Source: Stachybotrys elegans
Taxonomy: Eukaryota; Ascomycota; Sordariomycetes; Hypocreales; Stachybotryaceae
Length of the DNA stretch: 64,000 bases
NCBI GenBank assembly: GCA_020746835.1
Contig: JAGPNK010000012.1
Coordinates: 620,001 to 684,000 of the forward strand
Direction: 5' to 3'
The notes under the pieces are model-generated. The model worked only from the letters and a program-made list of their open reading frames with translations. It was not told where the DNA came from and searched no databases. Position 1 is the first letter of the stretch; each line of letters begins with the position of its first letter. This document shows, one piece after another, positions 10,662 to 22,194 of the stretch. Both the position numbers and the translations under genes were made by a program.

Positions 10662-10859
10662 ATTGGCCCGATTCAAATGGCAGACACAAATGGCAGTCTA
10701 GAACAGGGGCTGAGCGGGCGCACCGCTTCTCGTCTTTGACAAGTCGCATCCATTCAACGAGACCTTTATTGTCCGCACGCCCCCTAACATGCAGCTTATC
10801 GCAGGCCAATTCGCTCATCCCATAGTCATTATTATTTACATATTTAATCAACTCTGAAT

Positions 10860-10867
10860 CTCCGCGG
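10860..10867 (+). promoter_or_regulatory. NirA-type site CTCCGCGG, niiA side
   Basis: Third consensus site, about 535 bp upstream of the niiA ATG. It lies close to a TGATAG site (10933-10938), matching the pairing of pathway-specific and wide-domain sites seen in other fungal nitrate promoters. Confidence 0.7.
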
Positions 10868-11295
10868 AAAAGGAACAACAAGTTGAGCATCTCCGGACTC
10901 TGTCTCGTTTGCAATGTAAAGTCGCAAGTTGCTGATAGCATCGCCCCACGACGACGAGCGATATTCCGAGGAGTTGTCATTCTCCTGACAATGCCCATCG
11001 TCGTTGAGCGCTCTTTATAGGTTTGCACTTGATGATGGCGCTGCGAGGAGATGCAACTGGCTGAATTTCTCTTCTTCGCCTGGGCCGCAACCGGGTATTT
11101 CTTATCCGGGCTAGGCTATCGACTGATTTCCCCTTCTTTTTCCTCCTGCAGTGGATCGCGATTTGCCTCACCTAGACACTTACATTGCTAGCTCCTGTAT
11201 ATTTCTCAGCCCTTCAAGTGAACAGAGGAAACCTTGACTCTACCTTTGCATCTTGCCATCTCCTACATTCTTGTATTCATACCAACCCCTTCATC

Positions 11296-11379
11296 CCCTC
11301 ATCCCTCATCCCTCATCCCTCATCCCTCAGCATTCAGCATTCAGCATTCAGCATCCAACATCCAACATCCAACATTCAG
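11296..11379 (+). repeat. Array of twelve 7-bp units in the niiA leader
   Basis: Exactly 84 bp in heptamers: four CCCTCAT, one CCCTCAG, three CATTCAG, then three CATCCAA and one CATTCAG-like end unit. The blocks drift stepwise from one unit type to the next and end 23 bp before the niiA ATG, so the array is probably within the 5' UTR. Confidence 0.85.
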
Positions 11380-11402
11380 ACCATCTTCAACATCTCGCCC
11401 TC

Positions 11403-14400
11403 ATGGCCACTTCTACGGAAGTCGCCGCCTCTACCGAGGTATCCAACATCCCAGACATCCCCACAGACACAATCACATCATCCACCACCTCAGAATCTGG
11501 GCACGATAGCACAGGCCTGACCCGCGCAACCACCCCAGACTCTGACCGGCCCCATGTCAGGACAAAGAAGCGCGCCGCCGTCGTTGGCCTGGGCATGGTC
11601 GGCATCGCGTTTGTCGAGAAGCTGCTCAAGTATGACCTCGAGGGCGGCCGCGACGAGTGGGAAGTCACAGTCTTTGGCGAAGAGCCTCACATTGCCTACA
11701 ACCGTGTCGGCTTGACGCAGTACTTTACCAGCAAATCCATCGAATCCCTCTACCTCAACCCCCTCGAATGGTACTCGTCCCACGCCAAGGACAAGCTCAC
11801 CTACCACACCTCGGACCGCGTCGTCTCTATCGACGCAGAGGCCAAGTCTCTAAAGACGGAAAAAGGTCTCGACTTCTCGTACGACGAGTGCATCTTGGCC
11901 ACTGGCTCCGATGCTGCACTTCCCCCTTATATCACACGGGAGCGCTTTTACAAGACCAAGGGAGCCTTTGTATATCGAACCATCAAGGACCTGGATGACA
12001 TTATCGGCTACGCCGTGGATGCTCCCCAGACCATCGGCCGCCGCATCCGCAGAGCAGCCGTCATTGGCGGCGGCCTGTTAGGTCTTGAGGCTGCCAAGGC
12101 CCTTCTTGACCTGGAAGAGGTCGATCAGGTCATCCTGGTGGAGCGTAACCGATGGGTTCTCAGCCGCCAGCTCGACCAAGAAGGCGGCACGCTAGTCCTG
12201 GACAAGGTCAGGGCCCTGGGCGTCGAGGTGCTCCTGCAAGCCCGAGTGCGCAGCCTCATCTGCGACAATGACGAGCGCATTACCGGGCTGATGCTTCAAG
12301 GCAAAGACGCCAACCCGGATGAGCCATACGATGTAGACATGGTCGTCTTTGCTGTTGGCATCAAGCCCCGCGATGACCTGGCCAAGACTACGCCCCTTAC
12401 CGTTGCACCCCGAGGCGGCGGCTTCGTCGTCGATACGAAGCTGCGCACCAACCTGCCCAACGTCTACGCCGTTGGCGAATGTGCCAACTTCTTAGACCAG
12501 ACCTTCGGTCTTATTGCACCGGGTGTGGAAATGGCCGACATTCTAGCCTTCAACTTGACCGAAGGTCCTCACCACCAGCTGCGTGACCTCAAGGCGCCTG
12601 ATGTGAGCACCAAGCTCAAGCTCATGGGCGTCGACGTGGCCTCGTTTGGGGACTTCTTTGCCGACCAGGGAAAGATTAGCAAGCCTCTCCCGGGATCTGG
12701 CTCTCGCAGACCCAAGGCGGATGCGCCGGTGGACCCCGAAGAGGTCAAGAAGAAGGTCAAGGCTCTTACCTACCGGGATCCCTTCTCCGATGTCTACAAG
12801 AAATACATCTTCACGGCAGACGGAAAGCACATCCTAGGTGGCATGATGGTCGGCGACGTCAAGGACTTTGTCAAGCTCGTCGCCTTGTGCAACAAGGGCA
12901 CATGCATCCAAAAGCCTCCCGCCGAGTTCATCATTGGTGCCAAGAAGGAGGGCGAGGAAGAAGGCGACGACCTGCCCGACGACGCCCAAATCTGCAGCTG
13001 CCACAACGTCACCAAAGGCGACGTGGTCAAATGCGTAAAGACAGACGGCATCCGCTCGTTTGGTGAGATGAAATCCGCCACCAAGTGCGGAACGGGCTGT
13101 GGAGGGTGCGTGCCGCTGGCGACGAGCATCTTCAACCGCGCGCTCAAGGAGGCGGGCGTCGAGGTGTCCAACCACATGTGCAAGGACTTTGCCTACTCGC
13201 GGCAGGAGCTGTACCAGGTGATCAAGTTCAAGAAGCTCAAGGACTTTTCGAGCACAATGCGGGCGGTGGGCAAGAAGGCCGACAGCCTGGGGTGCGAGGT
13301 GTGCCGGCCGGCCGTCGGGTCCATCATGAGCTCGCTGTACAACGAGTGGATCATGGAGCCGTCGCTGCGGCAGACGCAGGACACCAACGACCGGTACCTG
13401 GCCAACATGCAGCGCGACGGAACCTACTCTGTGGTGCCACGTCTGGCGGGCGGCGAGGTTACGCCGGCCGGGCTCAAGGTGCTGGGCGAGGTGGCGGCCG
13501 AGTTCGGGCTGTACACCAAGATCACGGGTGGGCAGCGCATCGACCTGTTTGGTGCCAAGAAGCAGGATCTGCCGCAGATCTGGGAGAAGCTCGTGGCGGC
13601 CGGGTTCGAGAGTGGCCACGCGTACGGCAAGGCGCTGCGGACCGTCAAGTCGTGCGTGGGCAGCACGTGGTGCCGGTACGGGCTGGGCGACTCGGTCGGG
13701 CTGGCCGTGGAGCTGGAGCAGCGCTACAAGGGCCTGCGGGCGCCGCACAAGTTCAAGGGCGGCGTGTCGGGCTGCGTGCGCGAGTGTGCCGAGGCGCAGA
13801 GCAAGGACTTTGGGCTCATCGCGACGCCCAAGGGCTGGAACGTCTTCGTGGGCGGCAACGGCGGCGCCAAGCCCCGGCACGCCGAGATCATCGCCGAGGA
13901 CGTGACGAAGCGCGAGGCCATCCGCATCCTCGACCGCTTCCTCATCTTCTACATCCGGTCGGCGGACAAGCTGGAGCGGACGGCGCGGTGGATCGAAAAG
14001 TATCCCGGCGGGCTCAAGGCGATCCGCGACGTGGTTGTCAACGACTCGCTGGGCATCTGCGATGAGCTCGAGCAGGAGATGAAGGTCCTCGTCGGCCTGT
14101 ACCACTGCGAGTGGACCAACGTGGTCAAGAGCGCGGAGCGGCGCAAGGCCTTTAAGCAATTTGCCAACACGGACGAGACGCAGAACGTCTCGGAGCTCAT
14201 CTCGGAGCGCACCCAGAACCGGCCGGCCGACTGGCCCGAGGACAACTCGCCGCTGCACTTTAGCGTGCAGGACGTGGCAAAGGAGGCGCCGTGGGAGTGG
14301 CGGTCGGTGTGCAAGCTGTCGGCGCTGGACAGGCAGGCCGACTCGCCGACGTCGGTGACCATCAAGTACGGCGACGTGCAGCTGGCCGTGTGGAACATCC

Positions 14401-14893
14401 CCGGGCGCGGGCTGCGGGCCTCGCAGAACATGTGCCCTCACCGGCGGGCGTTTGTGCTGTCCGACGGGCTCGTGGGCGAGGACGAACAGGGCCGCGAGTA
14501 CGTGTCGTGCCCGCTGCACAAGCGCAACTACCTGCTCAACGCGGAGCCGAGCGAGGGGGAGGCAGCTGCTCCACGGACAAGGACTACAGCATCATGACGT
14601 TCGAGGCCAAGGCCGACGAGGACGCCGACGCCATCCTGGTGCGGCTGCCGCCGACGGAAGCGCTCGACGCCGTGCTTTCGACGACCAAGTGGATGCTGCG
14701 CAAGGCGCGCGAGGAGACGGAGAAGCTCGCGGGCGGAGAGGCGCACGGCGTCGAGATTGCCGAGCCGCTGCCGGCGGACCAGATGGAGGAGAGGCATCAC
14801 GAGGCGCACATGAAGATGGGCAGGGAGCCGTCGCCGCCGCCGCACGAGGCCTCGGCCAAGACGATGTGTGGTGATAAATCGCTTGACTGGTAG
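11403..14893 (+). CDS. niiA: Nitrite reductase [NAD(P)H], apparent frameshift near the 3' end
   Basis: Reduces nitrite to ammonium in the cytosol. Domains in order: an FAD/NAD(P) oxidoreductase with VVGLGMVGIAFVEKL and AVIGGGLLGLEAAKAL; a BFD-type [2Fe-2S] region (CSCHNVTKGD...CGTGCGGC); ferredoxin-like and siroheme/[4Fe-4S] halves with CVGSTWC and GCVRECAEA; and a Rieske-type domain (NMCPHRRA...SCPLHKRN). From the ATG at 11403 the frame runs to a stop at 14595-14597. The conserved tail (DYSIMTFEAK...KWMLRKA) continues in another frame to 14893. One missing base in the G5 run at 14555-14559 would explain this. No usable intron is seen there because CPLHKRN directly precedes it. Either a sequencing error or a real truncation of about 100 residues is possible. 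It is divergent from niaD. Confidence 0.93.
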
Positions 14894-16153
14894 ATTTATT
14901 TCTTATTTTTTATTATTTTCATTATTTTATTTAATTTCCTTGCTCAATTATGGCGGAAGGAACACGACGGGAAGGAACGGTCTGTACCTACATTACTACG
15001 TAACAAGCCCATACATGTACAAGACACACTGTATGAGAAGAATGAATCTTGCTCCCACCAAAATCAAGATAAAAATTCCATAAAAAATAATTGAAAATGT
15101 GATAAAATAAATAAATAAAATGAATCCTCCCCACGGGGATTCATGCTTACCTGCACCACGTCATGAACAAGATGCACAACCCGGCGATCCTCAACCCCCT
15201 GCCCTTCCATCCACCCCATAGCCAATCACATGCCTGGATTCCTTATCTCTGCCACTCAGCTCGCCATGTCTAGTCACACCCCCTCCTTGCTTGGCGCAAC
15301 GCCCCCGTCATCTTTTTTCTTTTTTTTTCCTGTCCTTATCAGTGGGAACCTCAATCTTCCCTTCCACACACCAACCGCCCACTTTTCGCCTCGACCGTCC
15401 TCGAACGCAGAGGGCACACACTCGCTCTGCCCAGCTCCCCGTCTTCTTGGTCTTCCGATGATGCCTGCCTGCACGCCCCTAGATCTCCGCGGAGAAATCG
15501 CATCTGGCATTTTCCTCGGCCCGCGCCCGTAGAACAGCCCCCCCACGATAAGCAGAGGCCTTGTCCAGAGTCAATCGAGGCCACAGGGAGTGAGCGCAAG
15601 GGACGTGGAAGGGGAGGGGCGTGCAGGAAGCACGTTGCTTCTTTTGTGCCTGCTCCTTGTTCTGGTGAGACAGTGTTGGCTGGTCTGTCTCTCCCACTTC
15701 GAGTATACGCAGCACCGATCCTTCTCCTCTCTCACTCTCACGCCGCGTCTCTGTGTGTATCTCTGGGCGCCGTTAGTTCTCAGCTTAGCTAGGCCCTGGT
15801 CATTGTGGCCGCTGGCTTGGCTTGCCCATCTATCAGCTCTCGTCGTCTGCTATCTGGTTTGTGCATCTCCGGTCAATGGCATGACATGCCCCTACAGTCA
15901 CTGATAGGGCGCCCTTGATATTGCTTTGCTTGCCAGCCTCGACAAGTATATCTATCTGATCCGACTCCATCTCTCTTGTTGTATCACCAGCAACGGCTTC
16001 TTCATTCTACTCCTCTTTCTACTTCTTATAATACCCCCAAAAGCGAAGCCTTTTGGTTCTTACCGCTGCCCATTGCCACCAGCAGCCGTGCTCTTCTATC
16101 TCACTCCTTTTTCTGCTCTCACGTCATCTCGCGTCCACCTTGCGGCAATCAAA
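14894..16153. other. niiA-nrtA intergenic region
   Basis: About 1.26 kb with an AT-rich 3' flank of niiA, a short inverted repeat (arms TGAATCC at 15121-15127 and GGATTCA at 15137-15143), one palindromic CTCCGCGGAG, and GATA-class sites AGATAAG (minus strand, 15242-15248) and CGATAAG (15546-15552). It then holds a pyrimidine-rich stretch likely to be the leader of the transporter gene. No gene was recognised. Confidence 0.6.
15485..15494. promoter_or_regulatory. Palindromic NirA-type site upstream of the nitrate transporter
   Basis: The same 10-bp palindrome CTCCGCGGAG as at 10619, located 660 bp before the transporter ATG. It ties the transporter to the same regulon as niaD and niiA. Confidence 0.7.
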
Positions 16154-17868
16154 ATGCCATCACCAACCGCCCCTCCACAGGAGCCTTCTCCTGCCCACAA
16201 CCAAGCCATCAACAGCTCCGGCAATTCAGCCAGCGAACGCGAAACGGTCAACATGGACGGCGCCCACGAGTTCTGCTGGTCCTCCCTCTGGGAAAAGGCC
16301 CAGGTCAACCCTCTCAACGGCAAGAGCTACACCTTTCCCATCTTCCGCGTCTGGGACATGTACTCGACCGCCTTCTGGCTCGCCACCCTGGGCTTCTTCG
16401 TCGCTTTCCTCTCCTGGTTCGCCTTCTCGCCCCTCGTGCCCGAGGCCGTGCGCGACGATCTGCAGCTCACCCAGGCTCAGGTCATCAACTCCAACCTGGC
16501 CTCGCTTGGTGGCACTGCCATTGTGCGTCTGATTGCCGGCCCAGCCTGCGACCGGTTCGGTCCCCGCAAGGTCATGGCCGCTCTTCTCATCCTCGGCGCC
16601 ATCCCATCCGGCCTGGCGGCTCTCGTCACCAACATTGGCGAGCTCGAGGCCGTGCGCTTCTTCATCTCCATCCTGGGTGGTACTTTTGTGCCCTGCCAGG
16701 CTTGGACTACTACCTTTTTCGACAAGTCCGTCGTCGGAACGGCCAATGCATTCGCTGGCGGCTGGGGTGTAAGTTCTACCTTGCTTTCCAGAATCAATCA
16801 ACCCCAACTGACATGGCATAGAACCTCGGTGGTGGTGTCACCGTCGCAGTCATGATTGGCCTGTACGAGACGTACGTCCGTGCTGGCTTCAGCTCCCACC
16901 TGGCCTGGCGCATCTGCTTTCCCACTGTCCCCGTCCCCTGCCTTCTGCTCGTAGCCGGCATGGTCCTCCTCTTCGGAAAGGATCACCCGGCCGGCAAATG
17001 GTCCAACCGCCACCAGTTTTCCGGCACAGACATGGCCGTCTTGCAAGGCCAGTCGGTCAACTTTGACGCGGACGAAATTGCTGCCCAGAAGCGCCTCGAT
17101 TCTGACAAGGAAAAGGCACCTGCCCCTCGTCCCAGCGCTTCCGAGCCCACCGAGGGCGCCACTGTTGGAAATACCGTTTCCGTCGTCGATACTGCTCAGT
17201 CGGAGCCCCTCACGCTGGCCACCTTCCTCAAGGTCATTGCTGACCCCCGCGTTTGGATGTGCTTCATGTGCTACCTCCTCACCTTTGGCCTCGAGACGGC
17301 TCTGGACGCCGGTCTCCCCGGCCTGGTCAACACGCTCTTCGCCAGCGACAACTTCACCCACGTCGACGCTGCCTATGCCGCCTCCACCTATGGTCTCCTC
17401 AACCTCTTTGCCCGTCCCGTGGGTGGTGTCATTGCAGACATGCTCTACTCGCGCTGGGGTCTCAAGGCCAAGGTCTGGTGGCTGCTAGGCACGGCGCTGT
17501 CTCAGGGCATCGCCATGATCGGGCTGGGCATGTACATCAACTACTCCGACGCTACGCTGGGTGGCGTGATTGGCTTCATCGTCCTGATTGCCGTGACGGG
17601 CTTTGCCGCCAACGGAGCATGCTACGCTGTCTACGGCCACCTTCGCCCCAAGAACATCGGAGCTGTCGCTGGCCTCGTCGGTGCTGGAGGCAACATTGGC
17701 GGTCTCTTCTACACGCTGATTTTCAGGTACCAGCCAGGTCGACGCGTGCTTCCCACCGCCACCACGCCTGGCTCCAACACGCTGGGTACCAAGTTCTGGA
17801 TCAGTGGCATTGTAAACTTTGTCGGCGTTCTGCCGTTTTTCTTCATCGGTCTGGGCGATGCCGTGTAA
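16154..17868 (+). CDS. nrtA: High-affinity nitrate transporter (MFS, NNP family)
   Basis: Plasma-membrane nitrate importer, 553 aa, exons 16154-16768 and 16822-17868 (donor GTAAGT, phase 0). It has about twelve hydrophobic segments. The MFS loop motif appears as AGPACDRFGPRK, and the nitrate signature near the C-terminus as GLVGAGGNIGGLF. A long hydrophilic central loop (roughly residues 275-350) is typical of the fungal CrnA/NrtA group. The ATG at 16154 was chosen because it precedes a plausible cytosolic N-terminus; upstream in-frame sequence is not conserved-looking. It is the third member of the nitrate cluster, in the same direction as niiA. A NirA-type palindrome upstream suggests co-induction by nitrate. 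The symbol is by family equivalence (crnA in Aspergillus). Confidence 0.95.
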
Positions 17869-20789
17869 TTCTTGACGTGCAGTTTAGATTAGTTGCTATT
17901 TTAAGACCAAAAGTTACCGCTTGAATAAAACGAAATTAAAATAAACGTGGAAATAAACGTGGACATGGGTGACCAATGCCATGGACCAGGCGTGAGTGTG
18001 TCAAGGGCAAACGTAATGGAATGACAAGCTCTTTGTCATGGCCAATGGGGTCTGATAACGTGCGCCCGCAGCCACGTCGGTAGTTTAATTGATGCCGCAT
18101 ACCCTGGAGGAGCCCTGAAGGGACAACTCCGAGGAGTTGTTAAATTCCTGAAGTACACACAGGTCGGGCCGCAAAGTTTCAACGTAATCATAGCAGAAAG
18201 AGGTGATGATCCGATGGCGACACTCGGATATGTCGGATGCCGTGCATAACAGATGCTACTCTGCTCCAGAATCATCGCTACCTCATATATCACGACAGGC
18301 AGTGTGTCATGAACTCGCTCATGCATGTTGGGAAAAGGTGGAAAGCCGATATAGACGGTATGGATCGCAGACCTCACCGGCAGTTTTTGCCGAGGAAAAG
18401 AAGAAATTGCAAAAGTCCCTGTCCCATATTACGGAAGTATGGCATCTTGGATGGAGTCGAGCATGCGAGCCTTAAGTGCAATGACTCTGATGCGGTTCGG
18501 GCTGGTCCCGTCCGTCTGCTATTTGAGATGCAATGAGAAAGCCATCCCAAGAGGAAGCTACATTTGTCACAAAATTCCAATCGGATGAATGTGGGTGAGG
18601 GGTGGCATTACACGAGCATGGCGAGAACTGCTCTATGACGGTGAACCAGTCATGGCAACTTTGGTTCTTTGGCCATGAGACGTAAGGGTGATGGACTGGA
18701 GGAAACCATAACGGCTGTATATAAATGCCTCATGTAGGTAGGCGAGTATAAAGATCGAAAGCAACCACTAAGCGGTCTCTGTCCATTGAATAACACTTTT
18801 GGTACAAGCCAGCCAAATCCACGGGTATAAAGGCTTGCACTTAGCCATCAAAGGTCATCACATGCATTGGACGTCTTATGATTCTGAGAATTATCCGCCC
18901 ACACATATTCACCTATCAATCTGGGTTTGACGCGATTAAAGGTGTACCCGTTCTTTATGTGGGATTTCCCGTTTGTGTGCCCCAATGGGATATAGACCAG
19001 TGACTTTAAGGAGGCCCCCTCTGATAATAAAGATAATATTAGATTAATAGATAACAATTGGTTAGAAAATTTGATTGAGAAAAGCTTAACGCTTGTGGCT
19101 ATAGTAGATATTAAAGTTTTCTAGCTACTACAATTGCCTAGAGGATGCTACTGTAGCGTTAGGCGCAATATGTGGGAAGGCTTCTGCCTGGTGACTCAAT
19201 TAGAGCTGCTGCCTTTCTGCATTGGCATATAACGCACAGAGATAGCTTCCGCCGTAGGGTCTATACGTACGATGTGGCTTCGGCGAGTGATGCAGTCGGG
19301 CCTGCTGCAACGTACGAGACGGCTTGTTCCGGGGGGCTTGATCGAGACTGCGATGATGCGATATCAAGGTTTTCGATGAAAAATGGCTTCCGGTGACTGG
19401 ATCTGCCGATGGCTTCGGCGGGCACCCGTTCTTCATTGCCGGTTTACCAAGTAAAAGACTGTGCTTTAACTCTATTTCACGTTAAAGCAGTGGGTGTGTT
19501 CATAAATTCTTTCGCTTCTTCTAATCGTCTCTTCAGAGCAATAAGGCATTACTTCTAGAACCCAAAGTAAGAACCAACGTGATATCCATAGGCCTCGCCC
19601 ACGCAGGCTTGTCCTTCATATCGACAGCAACATGTGGTAGATAGATGCAATAATTTGTTTCTCAGAGGATAACGCCAATAATAAACCGTTGATGGTGCAG
19701 AATGACCATAGGATAAAGCACAAAACGGAGCCACGAGCGTTGTGCTTGTAGTGTCTAGAGGCGAGTGCTTGGCCTTTCTTATAGAAGCCTTGCCAGTAGT
19801 CGAGAACTGAGGTGCTGGCCACGGCTGACCTCTCACAGACGAGACGAGACAAAAGGCGGAAATTATCCTCTTTGACTTGTACACCTTAATTGTGTTACTT
19901 GACTAGATTAGCCTTGGCACTTACCACAAGGAAGCAAAGAGACACGCCTATCCACCCCGTTAGCACTTGAGGTTTGAACTCCAATCAGCTCTGATGTTGG
20001 CAGATATGCCATGTGTTATTCTAGTGTCGGACAAGTTTAGTCCTTAGAAGTGTGGGTTGATTCAGGAAATCAGTTGGGCATCTTGCTCCATGGTTGGCGC
20101 AATTTTAAGGATATTTGCGTAACTGTAACCACCCGGACGCTGTCTACCAGCACCATTTCTTCCGAGACAAGGAGATGACAGGTCTCGGCAGTCAAAGATA
20201 AGACACATACAGAGGGTGATGTAGTATGAGCTCAATTGACAATAGCAACCCGAATATATATCCATCTGTGATCCAGTTGCCGAATCCTAGCGAATGCAGT
20301 CGTCCGCATCGGCATACCTGCTCTATCATGATGGACACTCAGACTTCCACTGAGATAATGGTAGTCGTCATCCAAGCAACACCAAGCTTTCTCCCCTGCT
20401 CATCTCCACAACCGCTATCTTCCCCTCACCCCGATGCAGCTCGAATGACCACCGACCTCCCTAATCCGGAGAGCTACTGACGACACGAAGCTGCCGCTCG
20501 GTGACAATGCACTCCGAGACTGAATTGTTTGTCGAGATTCGGGCTTGCCAAGGAGCTTCTAGGTTGGAAGAGGCAGGAGATTCAGTCAGTCGATGGGAGA
20601 TCCATGGCCTGATAGTTGCAGAGCATGCGGGCATGGGAGATGGACGGCCGCCAATGCTACACAGAGTGGCAGGGATTCCCGCGATTTGCACCGACTTCGG
20701 GCGGCCTCGTTCGTTATGATAAAGGTGCCCGCCGGCCAAGTTGTGCGACGCAGGTTTTCGACCACCGTCAATTGTCTCCAACCAGCACC
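17869..20789. other. Gene-poor region, about 2.9 kb
   Basis: No convincing gene. Short open frames on both strands lack domain-like sequence. The region includes one copy of a dispersed repeat (about 18955-19430) and AT-rich DNA (19020-19160). A short minus-strand frame at 19555-19884 ends in a Cys-rich stretch but could not be assigned. Confidence 0.5.
18955..19430 (+). repeat. Dispersed repeat, copy 1
   Basis: Shares many blocks, in the same order and orientation, with 45407-45810. Examples are gggatttcccgt, gtgccccaatgggata, gaggccccctctga, gaaaagctta and aaggcttctgcctggtgac. Differences are mostly C/T and G/A transitions. No terminal repeat or coding remnant was identified, so the element class is unknown. 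Confidence 0.75.
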
Positions 20790-22194
20790 ATGAAGCTTCT
20801 GCATCTCCTCGGTCTAGCCGGGTCCCTGGCCGTCGCGAACGGCGACCGCATATCCTACGACGGGTACAAGGTCGTCCGCGTGGGCGCCCAGCGCGACCTG
20901 AGCGTCAGCAAGATCCAGGAGCAGATCCAGGCGACCATCACCCACGTTGACGAGTGGGAGCGCAGCGACACCGAAATCACCGTCAACCTGAGCCCCTCGC
21001 AGCTCGCGGCGCTCGAGTCGCTGGGCCTGAGCTACGAGACCATGCACGAGGACCTGGGCCGCTCCATTGCGTACGAGTCGCGCAACACGCCTCAGCGCCG
21101 AGGTGAGAACGAGAAGCGCCAGGCCGTCGACGACCCGTCGTGGTTCGAGTCGTACCATGCCTGGGAGGACCACAAGACGTGGTTCGAGGACCTGCACGCT
21201 GCGTACCCGAACAACTCGGAGCTCGTCTCGACGGGCACGTCGTACCAGGGGCGCGACCAGTTTGGCATTCACTTCTGGGGCTCCGCGGGCCCCGGTGTCC
21301 AGCCTGCTGTGCTGTGGCACGGGACTGTCCACGCGAGAGAATGGTGAGTGTCTGATGCGGCATAGACAAGTGGCGCGTTGGCTGATGGACGATGGCAGGA
21401 TCTCCGCCATGGTGGTCGAGTATCTCACGCTGCAGCTCCTGTCGGGCTACGGCAGCAACCAAGAAGTCACTGGCTTCGTCAACAGCTACGACTTTTACGT
21501 CTTCCCCTTTGTCAACCCAGACGGTACGTTGGCCGCCGCCGGCATCTCGCCGCAGAGCTAACCACCGGCAGGCTTCGTGCATACCCAGACGACGGACCGT
21601 CTTTGGCGCAAGAACAGACAGCCAGCGCCCTGCTCGACCAACTCTACGTGCATCGGGCGTGATGTCAACCGCAACTGGCCGTGGATGTGGGATGCGAATC
21701 CGAACGGGGCTTCCACAGACCCGTGCTCGCAGACGTATAAAGGCGCGGCCCCGGCGGACTCGCCCGAGATGAAGGGCATGCACTCGTTCGTCGACACGCT
21801 GCGCGACACGCAGGGCATCAAGCTCTTCATCGACTGGCACAGCTACAGCCAGTACCTGCTGGCGCCCGTGGGGTACAACTGCACGCACTACGTGCCGACG
21901 CTGGGCCAGCACATCGTCATGGGCCGCGAGGTGGCGCGGTCCATCTACCGCGTCGACGGCGTGCAATTCGTGTTTGGGCCCAGCTGCGCCGTGCTGTACC
22001 CGTCGACGGGGTACAGCGTCGACTACGCGTACGAGGTTGGCGGCGCGCAGTGGGCGTACCTCATTGAGCTGCGGGACCAGGGCCAGTACGGCTTTGTGCT
22101 GCCGCCCGAGCTGATTCTCATCAGCGCCCAGGAGCAGTGGGCGGGCATGAGGACGATGCTGCGCCTGGTGGACCAGCCGTTCTGGGAAGATTGA
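20790..22194 (+). CDS. Secreted M14 zinc metallocarboxypeptidase
   Basis: Exons 20790-21343, 21399-21523 and 21572-22194, all with consistent phases, giving about 433 aa. A signal peptide (MKLLHLLGLAGSLAVANG) is followed by an activation propeptide and then a carboxypeptidase A-like catalytic domain. The zinc motif HxxE is seen in TVHAREW, whose Trp codon spans intron 1. Substrate binding appears as GRDVNRNWPW, the third zinc ligand as DWHSYSQY, and the catalytic Glu region as AYLIELRDQGQYGF. It is predicted to trim C-terminal residues from extracellular peptides after propeptide removal. A basic stretch (EKRQAVDD) before the catalytic domain fits a Kex2-type cleavage site. No neighbour suggests a dedicated pathway. 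Confidence 0.93.

Larger units (their letters stand above)
10470..10938. promoter_or_regulatory. Cluster of GATA (AreA/NIT2-class) sites
   Basis: AGATAAG at 10470-10476 and 10546-10552, CTTATCG at 10795-10801 (CGATAAG on the minus strand) and TGATAG at 10933-10938 all match HGATAR. They bracket the CTCCGCGG sites, as expected for nitrogen catabolite control of both genes. Confidence 0.6.
10030..11402. promoter_or_regulatory. niaD-niiA bidirectional promoter region
   Basis: A 1,373 bp intergenic region between the two divergent nitrate assimilation genes. It holds three CTCCGCGG sites (consensus CTCCGHGG, bound by the pathway activator NirA in Aspergillus), several HGATAR sites (AreA/NIT2 class), and CCAAT boxes read on the minus strand as ATTGG at 10571-10575 and 10662-10666. 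The niaD-proximal part has a GATG/GATA-type simple repeat, and the niiA-proximal part has a heptamer array. Both probably lie in the transcribed leaders. Function is inferred from family knowledge. Confidence 0.85.

Noticed and set aside
11296..11379. Possible CRISPR-like array
   Set aside because: Direct heptamers without spacers, in a eukaryotic gene leader; a tandem repeat, not CRISPR.
12834..14519. A 561-codon minus-strand open frame opposite niiA
   Set aside because: Shadow of strong GC3 codon bias in niiA. It is Arg/Leu/His-rich without domain motifs, while the plus strand carries all nitrite reductase motifs.
15121..15143. Inverted repeat as a transcription terminator
   Set aside because: The arms are only 7 bp, and fungal Pol II termination does not rely on such hairpins; probably chance.
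19555..19884. A small Cys-containing minus-strand frame as a secreted effector
   Set aside because: It has no signal peptide, its frame crosses unlikely composition, and it neighbours a decayed repeat; support is too weak.
20983..21966. A 327-codon minus-strand frame opposite the carboxypeptidase
   Set aside because: Covers the exons and introns of a gene with clear zinc-site motifs; no motif of its own.
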